Positions 1 through 5,482 of a DNA stretch of 10,102 nt are shown one piece after another. The position numbers were made by a program, and so were the translations under genes. Source of the stretch: an archaeon (GTDB lineage: Archaea > Nanobdellota > Nanobdellia > SCGC-AAA011-G17 > PNOQ01). The notes below the pieces were generated by a model that worked only from the letters and a program-made list of their open reading frames with translations, had not been told where the DNA came from and searched no databases. Each line of letters opens with the position of its first letter. Position 1 is the first letter of the stretch. The stretch lies in the NCBI GenBank assembly GCA_021107835.1, contig JAIOSD010000045.1:1-10102 (forward strand), in the 5' to 3' direction.

Positions 1-520
1 TCTTAATTCCAAAATTATATAAGATATTTTTTATCTGGTGTAAAAGATTTTCACTATTTAATCTAAACTGGATAACTTTGTAGTTTAAATACGCTTTAGG
101 ATGGTTTTTATACTTTTTGGAATATCTTCTGTAAATACATCCATCGGTGTTGAATATGCCTCTGATGCATGCAATTGATAGTTCTTTATCATAAACTATT
201 TTATCAGGAATTGTTACTGTTCTTGATTTAGGTCCGAAATCAAATCCCAATTCAATAAGAAACAAAATAATGTCTTTATTGTAGAGGGTATATCTGATTG
301 AGTTATCGTCTTTTCTATGGTAGATCCTTCCACCCTTTCCAAATATTTCTTTGATGAAAGGATTTATTATTTCTTGATAGTATTGGGAATCATTTTTCCA
401 ACTTCCTGTGAATGATATTACTTTTACATCACTGGGTCTATCTTTTCTAGACCATTTGGATAAACAACCATCTCCAATAAATGCACCTACAAATTCAGCC
501 AATTGTTCGTTTAGTTCCAT
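1..520 (-). CDS. LAGLIDADG homing endonuclease-like protein (C-terminus beyond window)
   Basis: The reverse strand is open from an ATG at 520 to the left edge, giving 173 residues without a stop; the C-terminal end lies outside the window. Two LAGLIDADG-type helices are visible: FVGAFIGDG at residues 10-18 and IRGIFNTDG at 119-127, about 110 residues apart. D17 and D126 sit where the metal-binding catalytic acids of this family are found. Two motifs in one chain suggest a monomeric enzyme with pseudo-two-fold symmetry that cuts a long, asymmetric DNA site. The ATG is 26 nt downstream of a TATA box (541-550), so the gene has its own promoter and looks free-standing; no intein splice motifs or intron host gene are visible beside it. 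A domesticated, maturase-like or WhiA-like role cannot be excluded. Family assignment is firm; target and activity are unknown. Confidence 0.86.
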   Translation of the reverse strand, partial: MELNEQLAEFVGAFIGDGCLSKWSRKDRPSDVKVISFTGSWKNDSQYYQEIINPFIKEIFGKGGRIYHRKDDNSIRYTLYNKDIILFLIELGFDFGPKSRTVTIPDKIVYDKELSIACIRGIFNTDGCIYRRYSKKYKNHPKAYLNYKVIQFRLNSENLLHQIKNILYNFGIK

Positions 521-540
521 ATAATTAATGAGTCAAATTC

Positions 541-550
541 CTTTATATAT
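541..550 (-). promoter_or_regulatory. TATA box for the LAGLIDADG gene
   Basis: On the reverse strand this reads ATATATAAAG, an archaeal TATA box. Its centre is 26 nt from the ATG at 520, so transcription should begin at or next to the start codon (leaderless mRNA). Confidence 0.65.
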
Positions 551-583
551 TTCATGTCCGTGCGTGGCAAGCAGTCCATAAAA

Positions 584-592
584 TTTATATAG
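584..592 (+). promoter_or_regulatory. TATA box for the 79-aa gene
   Basis: TTTATATAG is centred 26 nt before the ATG at 614, predicting a leaderless transcript. It is divergent from the endonuclease promoter; the 93-nt gap between the two starts holds both promoters and nothing else that I recognise. Confidence 0.65.
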
Positions 593-613
593 ATTAATAC
601 ACTATTAACTACT

Positions 614-853
614 ATGGGAAAACCAGACATAATATATGCTGATGAAATAGTAACTCCTTCCACAAGGCCGTGTAATCCTCAGTTTGCATTGCAAAGACTA
701 CACCGGAAATATGCTGCTATTTACGGTTATTATTCTAATACTGCGTGCTCTCTTAGAGCTGCATTGGGTGGATTAGAGGGCAGGATCGGTCCTGCTGAAA
801 TAGCAAGCAGGGAATCAGAAGCCGCTTTAGAATACTTTGAAACCCTTGAATAA
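614..853 (+). CDS. Hypothetical 79-aa protein, G+C-rich relative to neighbours
   Basis: I do not recognise this protein. It is 79 residues with no signal peptide, no membrane segment and only two cysteines (C20, C45). The middle (about 22-52) and the C-terminal part (about 60-79) look helical and amphipathic, with tyrosines clustered at 34-40 and alanine-rich stretches. The start is well supported by a TATA box 26 nt upstream. The three sampled lines 661-840 have 81 G or C in 180 bases (45%), against 49 in 180 (27%) for 1801-1980 in serS, so composition sets it apart. It is followed 12 nt later by the DUF6485-like gene and is probably co-transcribed with it. Being a real gene is likely (promoter, coding composition); function is unknown. 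Confidence 0.6.
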   Translation: MGKPDIIYADEIVTPSTRPCNPQFALQRLHRKYAAIYGYYSNTACSLRAALGGLEGRIGPAEIASRESEAALEYFETLE

Positions 854-865
854 ATTTATTTCAAA

Positions 866-1057
866 ATGGAATGTAAACAAGAAGAAAACAAAAAAGATTG
901 TCCTTGCACATATCCTTGTGAGAAAAAAGGAATTTGTTGTGAATGTATAAAATATCATAGAGAACGTAATGAACTTCCAGCATGTTACTTTGATAAAGAC
1001 ACAGAAAAAACTTATGATAGATCTATAAAGAGGTTTGTTCAGGAGAACCAAACTTAG
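866..1057 (+). CDS. Cysteine-rich DUF6485-like small protein
   Basis: This is a 63-residue soluble protein. Cysteines fall at 3, 12, 14, 18, 24, 25, 27 and 40, arranged as CPCTYPC, then GICCECIKYHR, then ELPACYF. That pattern matches my memory of the DUF6485 family of small bacterial and archaeal proteins, whose core reads roughly CxCTYxxCxxxGxCCxCIxYHRxxxELPxCxF. The role of the family is unknown to me; binding of a metal or an Fe-S cluster is suggested only by the cysteine spacing. The gene lies 12 nt after the 79-aa gene with no convincing Shine-Dalgarno sequence. Its last 35 nt overlap, tail to tail, the end of the 106-aa gene on the other strand. Conservation of the core makes it a confident gene call. 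Confidence 0.8.
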   Translation: MECKQEENKKDCPCTYPCEKKGICCECIKYHRERNELPACYFDKDTEKTYDRSIKRFVQENQT

Positions 1058-1343
1058 AATCAAATTTATCTTTAGCAGCTTCTTCTTTCCAATAAACAAC
1101 ATGAGAGGTTCTTTTCTCAAACAAAGCAATAGCCATTCTAGTTAAATCTGTTTGATAATCTCTCATATTTTCAGCATCAATTATCAATCTAGCATCTTCA
1201 ATACATTCTTTCATAAGATTAACATTAACTCGTCTAGCTTTCTCATCTAATTCCTTCTCTTCAGCATCGCCCAAAAAGATCTCTTCCCAAATAGGATAAT
1301 TGGTTTTACCATCTGTCCTAGGAAAACTTTTAGAAAACGTCAT
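1023..1343 (-). CDS. Hypothetical 106-aa helical protein coupled to a wHTH regulator
   Basis: This is a soluble, charged protein predicted to be mostly helical, with no membrane segment and a single cysteine (C47). Residues 1-25 (FPRTDGKTNYPIWEEIFL) look like a structured N-terminal element, followed by helices at about 26-58 and 62-92. The block AIALFEKRTSHVVYWKE (71-87) looks conserved-core-like. It resembles a small archaeal family that I have a vague memory of seeing beside wHTH genes, but I cannot name a function. Its ATG shares ATGA with the stop of the upstream winged-helix gene, so it is translationally coupled and presumably co-regulated with it. A partner, ligand sensor or target of that regulator is possible but not shown. 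The 3' end overlaps the DUF6485-like gene by 35 nt in a convergent arrangement. Confidence 0.75.
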   Translation of the reverse strand: MTFSKSFPRTDGKTNYPIWEEIFLGDAEEKELDEKARRVNVNLMKECIEDARLIIDAENMRDYQTDLTRMAIALFEKRTSHVVYWKEEAAKDKFDSKFGSPEQTSL

Positions 1344-1627
1344 AATATTTCTCTAATCCGTTCAATATGGTCTGCTATCTTCTCACCATTTTCAGTTAAT
1401 CTTATCGTCTTAATCCTACCTCTTTTTTCAAATTGAACTAATTTGTTTTTTTCCATTTCTTGTAGAATTTTAACAGCATGAGAATAAGTACAATCCACTT
1501 CTTTAGCAAGAATAGAACCATATTTTGCCTTTGTATTGTTACGAAGAGCAACCAAAATCATCGACGGTTTTCTCCTAAAAAATACTTCGAATATATCTTT
1601 TTTTATCATATAACCCCACCAATCCAT
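1340..1627 (-). CDS. Winged helix-turn-helix transcriptional regulator
   Basis: This is a small one-domain DNA-binding protein of MarR/ArsR-like winged-helix type. In the 95-residue form starting at ATG 1627, a first helix (about 7-28) is followed by KYGSILAKEVDCTYSHAVKILQEMEK (a helix-turn-helix), then the wing LVQFEKRGRIKTIRLTENG, and a C-terminal helix suited to dimerisation. No ligand-binding domain or cysteine switch is obvious. The start is uncertain. ATG 1627 lies a few nt after the predicted transcription start; ATG 1609 has a GGTGGGG stretch just upstream and gives MIKKDIFEVFFRRKP, a more typical beginning; a TTG at 1636 is less likely. Its stop overlaps the start of the 106-aa gene. 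A dyad at 1631-1643 next to its transcription start suggests autoregulation. Confidence 0.82.
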   Translation of the reverse strand: MDWWGYMIKKDIFEVFFRRKPSMILVALRNNTKAKYGSILAKEVDCTYSHAVKILQEMEKNKLVQFEKRGRIKTIRLTENGEKIADHIERIREIL

Positions 1628-1630
1628 GTA

Positions 1631-1643
1631 ATGCAAAATGCAT
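1631..1643. promoter_or_regulatory. Inverted repeat ATGCA-AAA-TGCAT, candidate operator of the wHTH gene
   Basis: A perfect 5-bp inverted repeat with a 3-bp spacer lies between the TATA box (1652-1660, reverse) and the first ATG (1627) of the winged-helix gene, at the expected start of transcription. Small wHTH dimers commonly repress themselves from such sites; here that is inference from position and symmetry. Confidence 0.45.
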
Positions 1644-1651
1644 ATTTAAAG

Positions 1652-1660
1652 CTTTATATA
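1652..1660 (-). promoter_or_regulatory. TATA box for the wHTH/106-aa operon
   Basis: On the reverse strand this reads TATATAAAG, centred near 1656. A start of transcription around 1629-1631 follows, just before ATG 1627. The divergent serS promoter is about 65 nt away. Confidence 0.65.
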
Positions 1661-1719
1661 CCCTAGACTATATTTAGAAACATATAATCAAAAGCTATAG
1701 AATGGTAAGTAACAAAACC

Positions 1720-1728
1720 TTTATATAA
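1720..1728 (+). promoter_or_regulatory. TATA box for serS
   Basis: TTTATATAA is centred 25 nt before the ATG at 1749, again predicting a leaderless transcript. A T-run (1732-1739) lies between box and start. Confidence 0.65.
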
Positions 1729-1748
1729 CTATTTTTTTTCTAAATCTT

Positions 1749-3041
1749 ATGCTTGATATCAAACTTGTTAGGGAAAACCCTGATTTAATAAAAAAGAACT
1801 TAAAAAAAAGGGACCAAGAAGATAAAATATCTTGGGTAGATACAATTAGTTCTAACGATAACAAGTGGAAAAATTTAAAACAAAAAGCAGACAAATTAAG
1901 AAACCAAAGAAATATCCTAACAAACGAAATAAAAGAATTAAAGAAACAAGGTAAAGATGTCGAACCAAGGTTAAAATTAGCAAGGGGAATCCCTTCCAAG
2001 ATTGAAAAAATAGAGGGGGAAATGACAGAATTAAAAACTCAAATAGATTCATACTTAACTAATCTACCAAATATTTTGCATGAGGCCGTGCCTCAAGGAA
2101 AATCCGAAGAAGATAATGTCCCTTTTAGATTTTTTATGGAAGATCCAAAGAAACCAAACTTCGAATTAAGAAATCATGCAGAACTTTTAGAAAAAACAGA
2201 TTTAGCAGATTTTAATGCAGGAAGAAATAATTCCGGGCAAGGTTTCAATTATTTGATTGGAGGGATGGCTGAATTAGATCTAGCGTTACAAAGGTTTGGT
2301 ATAGATTTTTTGTTAAGTAAAGGTTTCAAATTGATAAATACTCCCTTAATGTTAAATAAAGAAACTATTAAAGGGGCAATAAATTTCCAAGATTTCCAAG
2401 ACGTAATATACAAAATAGACAACGAAGATTTATATTTGATCCCTACAGGGGAACATCCTCTGATATCCCTATTCAAAAATAAGACATTTCACAAAAAAGA
2501 TTTACCAATAAAGGTTTGCACACTAACCCCTTGCTTTAGAAAAGAAATAGGGGGTCATGGAGTAGATTCTAGGGGCATTTTTAGAATGCACCAATTCTAT
2601 AAGGTAGAACAAGTTATAATTTCTGCTCCAGAAGAGTCATATTTTTATTTAGAAGAAATGCAAAAAATTTCAGAAGATTTCTTTAAAAAATTAAAAATTC
2701 CTTTTAGAGTGATTGAAATTTGTTCAGGGGATTTGGGCCAAAAGATGGCAAAACAGTATGACATAGAAGCATGGTTTCCTAGAGAAGAAAAATACAAAGA
2801 GGTAACCTCCGCAGGGAATACTACAAGTTTCCAAGCAGTTAGATTAAACACAAAGTACTTGGATGAAAATGGTGAAAAAAAATATGTACACATGTTAAAT
2901 AACACAATGGTTGCTACTTCAAGGGCAATGGTGGCAATAACAGAAAACTTCCAAAAACAAGATGGAACAATAGAGATACCTAAGCCACTCAGAAAGTATA
3001 TGAACAAAAAGAAAAAAATAGGGGGAATAAAAAATGGATGA
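1749..3041 (+). CDS. serS: Seryl-tRNA synthetase (class II)
   Basis: This enzyme charges tRNA-Ser, and tRNA-Sec where present, with serine using ATP, in the cytoplasm. At 430 residues it has the usual length of the common (non-methanogen-type) SerRS. Residues 1-110 form the N-terminal tRNA-binding domain, with a long, lysine- and glutamate-rich coiled-coil arm (about 35-105) that contacts the long variable arm of tRNA-Ser. The class II core follows: a TGE segment at 233-235 in the serine-binding region, motif 2 with CFRKEIGG (262-269) and GIFRMHQFYKVEQ (276-288), and motif 3 with NNTMVATSRAMVAITEN (384-400). The segment EVTSAGNTTSFQAVRLN (351-367) corresponds to the canonical SCSNCxDFQARR block but is visibly divergent. 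The start is fixed by the TATA spacing. The last 8 nt overlap the downstream TRASH-like gene, so the two are translated from one message. Confidence 0.96.
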   Translation: MLDIKLVRENPDLIKKNLKKRDQEDKISWVDTISSNDNKWKNLKQKADKLRNQRNILTNEIKELKKQGKDVEPRLKLARGIPSKIEKIEGEMTELKTQIDSYLTNLPNILHEAVPQGKSEEDNVPFRFFMEDPKKPNFELRNHAELLEKTDLADFNAGRNNSGQGFNYLIGGMAELDLALQRFGIDFLLSKGFKLINTPLMLNKETIKGAINFQDFQDVIYKIDNEDLYLIPTGEHPLISLFKNKTFHKKDLPIKVCTLTPCFRKEIGGHGVDSRGIFRMHQFYKVEQVIISAPEESYFYLEEMQKISEDFFKKLKIPFRVIEICSGDLGQKMAKQYDIEAWFPREEKYKEVTSAGNTTSFQAVRLNTKYLDENGEKKYVHMLNNTMVATSRAMVAITENFQKQDGTIEIPKPLRKYMNKKKKIGGIKNG

Positions 3042-3303
3042 AGAATTAAATTCAGTAGAGGAAGATGTTGATGTATATAGGGACAAATCAAGAGAAGAAT
3101 TAACTAATGCAGATGAAATAGAAGGGGATGAAGAAGGCTTTATGCGTGGATATGAAAGCGATGCAGATGCCGCTTTTTGTGATAATTGCAAAAAAGTCTT
3201 AGGGAGAGATCACCTAGAAAAAGAATTTGATGGAGATATTTACACTTTTTGTTCTGAAGATTGCGTAGATGCATTCGAAAGAAAAAGAGAAACTACTTCT
3301 TAA
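3034..3303 (+). CDS. Small acidic protein with a C-terminal TRASH-like zinc-binding motif
   Basis: This is an 89-residue protein. Residues 1-45 are strongly acidic and probably disordered. The C-terminal half carries C49-x2-C52, then 20 residues, then C73-x3-C77 in the setting FCDNCKKVLG and YTFCSEDCVDAFE. That spacing and the aromatic/FCSxxC context fit the TRASH/MYM-type treble-clef family, which binds zinc or other metals in metal sensors, chaperones and some ribosome-associated proteins. No DNA-binding domain is fused to it. The ATG lies inside the end of serS (8-nt overlap), with GGGGGA (3021-3026) 7 nt before it as a ribosome binding site, so expression is tied to serS. A role as a metal-binding adaptor is plausible; nothing shows a specific partner. 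Confidence 0.78.
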   Translation: MDEELNSVEEDVDVYRDKSREELTNADEIEGDEEGFMRGYESDADAAFCDNCKKVLGRDHLEKEFDGDIYTFCSEDCVDAFERKRETTS

Positions 3304-3320
3304 TTTTATTTATTTTTTTC
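3304..3320 (+). terminator. T-rich terminator after the serS unit
   Basis: Directly after the stop at 3303 the strand reads a T-dominated tract (ATTTTATTTATTTTTTTC) without a stem, typical of archaeal intrinsic termination. The next promoter begins at about 3331. Confidence 0.5.
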
Positions 3321-3330
3321 TTAGGAAAGA

Positions 3331-3339
3331 TTTATAAAA
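3331..3339 (+). promoter_or_regulatory. TATA box for topA
   Basis: TTTATAAAA is centred 27 nt before ATG 3362, which decides between that ATG and the in-frame TTG at 3347: the TTG would lie upstream of the predicted transcription start. Confidence 0.65.
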
Positions 3340-3361
3340 CTATTATTTGAGCTTTATTTGC

Positions 3362-5449
3362 ATGGTAGAATTGATAATTACAGAAAAACCAATGGCTGCT
3401 TTGAAAATAGCAACTGCCCTTGGAGATCACAAACCAATAAAACACACAAAAGGAAAATCAGTTTATTATGAAATAACTAGAAACAAAAAAAGAATTTATG
3501 TTGGTTGTGCAGTAGGACATTTGTTTGGATTAGGAGAAAAAGTAAAAACCAAATGGAAAGACTATCCCTCTTTTGACATTTCTTGGATACCAAAATATGA
3601 ATTAATGAAAACTGCAGATTATACTAAAAGTTATTTAACTATTCTAAAGACATTAGGGAAAAAAGTAGATACAATCATCGTAGCAACAGATTATGATATA
3701 GAAGGGGCAGTAATAGGGTACACAATAGTAAAGTATGGGTTAGGGAAAAACACTGCAAAAAGGATGAAATATTCCACTTTAACACAAGACGAATTAATAG
3801 ATTCCTACAAACATCTTAAAAAAACACAAGACAAAGGAATGGTTGAAGCAGGAATTACAAGACACCACTTAGACTGGTTTTATGGTATAAACCTAACAAA
3901 AGCATTAACTATGGCTATAAGAAATGCACATGGCTACTTTCAAGTATTATCCACCGGACGTGTTCAAGGTCCAGCATTAAATATAGTTGTAAAAAAAGAA
4001 AAAGAGATTAAAAAATTTAAACCAGAAAAATATTGGGAAATTTATTTAGATGGAAAGTACAAAAAAACAAAAATTCTTGCTAAACACAAATCTGACAAAT
4101 TTATAGATAAGAAGAAAGTTAGTGCTATACTAAGGAAAACAAAAGGAAAAGAGGCAATAGTAGATAAAGTAACAAAAAAAGTTTCTAATCAAGCGCCACC
4201 AACCCCTTTTGATTTAACAACCTTACAAACAGAAGCATTCAGACATTTAGGAAGTTCACCAAAACAAACTTCACAATTAGCTCAACAATTATATATTTCT
4301 GGATTGATATCCTACCCAAGAACAAGCTCTCAAAAACTCCCACCATCAATAAATTATAAAAAAATACTAAAACAACTAGAAACACAAACCAAATACAAAA
4401 AAGAATGTGCAACCTTGTTATCAAAATCTAATTTAAAGCCATCTGAAGGAAAAAAATCAGATCCTGCCCATCCCGCAATTTATCCAACAGGAGAAAAAGC
4501 AAAAACTTCTGGAAAAAAAGCAGAACTTTATGATTTAATTGTTAGAAGATTCTTAGCAGTATTTGGAGAACCAGCAAAAAGAGAGACAATGTCTGTAGAT
4601 ATAAATGTAAATAAAGAGATATTTCATTTGACTGGAACGATTACTCTAAATCCAGGTTGGCACACTTTATATGGTCGATTTGCTAAGGTAAAAGAAGAAG
4701 AACTTCCAGATATGCAAGAAAAAGAGAAAATAAATGTTAAGAAAATCTTTGATGAAGAAAAAGAAACCCAACCCCCAAAAAGATACACACAAGCTTCAAT
4801 AATAAGAGAATTAGAAAAGCAAGGACTTGGTACAAAAGCTACAAGAGCAATAATTCTTGATACTTTACTAAAAAGAGGATACATAGAAGATAAACCTGTT
4901 AAAGCAACCGAGTTGGGTATAAAACTGATAAGCACACTAAAAAAATATTCTCCCGAAATAATAGATGAACATCTTACAAGGGAATTTGAAGAAGCAATGA
5001 AACAAATTAGAGAAGGAAAAGTAAACAAAAAAACAGTAATAGAAGGCGCAAAAAAAGTATTAACAAAAACTCTTAAAGGGTTCAAAGAAAACGAAAAAAA
5101 CATAGGAAAAGGATTATCATTAGCTTCTAGACACACTCACCAAGAGGCAAATAAACTAGGTTCTTGTCAGGTTTGTAAAAAAGGAACTCTCAGAATAATG
5201 TACTCTAAGGTTGGTAAAAAAAGATTTGTTGCTTGTGATCAATATCCAAAATGTAAAACAACCTATAGTTTGCCTCAACAAGGTATGATAAAAAGCACAG
5301 ATAAACCTTGTAAACATGATGGATTCCCACAGGTTATGGTTATTCGTCAAGGAAAACGTCCATGGATACTATGCCTAAATCCAGATTGTCCAGGAAAAGC
5401 AGAATGGGCAAAAAAGAAGGAAGAGAAAGCTAAGAAAAAGTCTAAGTAA
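3362..5449 (+). CDS. topA: DNA topoisomerase I, archaeal type IA
   Basis: This enzyme relaxes negatively supercoiled DNA by cutting one strand through a 5'-phosphotyrosine link. At 695 residues it has the full type IA layout. The TOPRIM domain has E8 (ITEKP) and DYDIEG with D110, D112 and E114 for Mg2+ binding. The central gate includes LISYPRTSSQK, in which Y318 is the catalytic tyrosine and R320 its partner. DPAHPAIYPTGE (367-378) and QGLGTKATRA (487-496) are conserved signatures. Two C-terminal zinc ribbons follow: C602, C605, C625, C631, then a second with C650, C671 and C676. The C-terminal tail is lysine-rich. There is no helicase part, so it is not reverse gyrase. In the TOPRIM motif an alanine (A116) follows EG where glutamate is usual. 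It is a single-gene transcript with its own promoter. Confidence 0.96.
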   Translation: MVELIITEKPMAALKIATALGDHKPIKHTKGKSVYYEITRNKKRIYVGCAVGHLFGLGEKVKTKWKDYPSFDISWIPKYELMKTADYTKSYLTILKTLGKKVDTIIVATDYDIEGAVIGYTIVKYGLGKNTAKRMKYSTLTQDELIDSYKHLKKTQDKGMVEAGITRHHLDWFYGINLTKALTMAIRNAHGYFQVLSTGRVQGPALNIVVKKEKEIKKFKPEKYWEIYLDGKYKKTKILAKHKSDKFIDKKKVSAILRKTKGKEAIVDKVTKKVSNQAPPTPFDLTTLQTEAFRHLGSSPKQTSQLAQQLYISGLISYPRTSSQKLPPSINYKKILKQLETQTKYKKECATLLSKSNLKPSEGKKSDPAHPAIYPTGEKAKTSGKKAELYDLIVRRFLAVFGEPAKRETMSVDINVNKEIFHLTGTITLNPGWHTLYGRFAKVKEEELPDMQEKEKINVKKIFDEEKETQPPKRYTQASIIRELEKQGLGTKATRAIILDTLLKRGYIEDKPVKATELGIKLISTLKKYSPEIIDEHLTREFEEAMKQIREGKVNKKTVIEGAKKVLTKTLKGFKENEKNIGKGLSLASRHTHQEANKLGSCQVCKKGTLRIMYSKVGKKRFVACDQYPKCKTTYSLPQQGMIKSTDKPCKHDGFPQVMVIRQGKRPWILCLNPDCPGKAEWAKKKEEKAKKKSK

Positions 5450-5452
5450 ATA

Positions 5453-5460
5453 TTTATAAA
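5453..5460 (+). promoter_or_regulatory. TATA box for the ABC exporter unit
   Basis: TTTATAAA is centred 26-27 nt before ATG 5483, giving a leaderless mRNA. It begins only 4 nt after the topA stop codon, so the promoter sits in a 33-nt gap. Confidence 0.65.
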
Positions 5461-5482
5461 TGTTTAAATTAATTTATACTAC

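Noticed and set aside
827..1129. Reverse-strand 100-aa hydrophobic reading frame
   Set aside because: It runs antisense through the cysteine-rich DUF6485-like gene and into the end of the 106-aa gene; its phenylalanine/leucine-rich content is what antisense of lysine/glutamate-rich AT-rich coding DNA gives.
2645..3191. Two overlapping reverse-strand frames (148 and 90 aa)
   Set aside because: Both are antisense to serS and the TRASH-like gene, which are strongly supported; no promoter or ribosome binding site was seen for them.
3347..3361. TTG start 15 nt upstream for topoisomerase I
   Set aside because: It lies before the predicted transcription start, and the family begins with a short segment before IITEKP, as given by ATG 3362.
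4624..5136. Reverse-strand 170-aa frame inside topA
   Set aside because: Antisense of the lysine-rich C-terminal half of topoisomerase I; serine/phenylalanine-rich product typical of a shadow frame.
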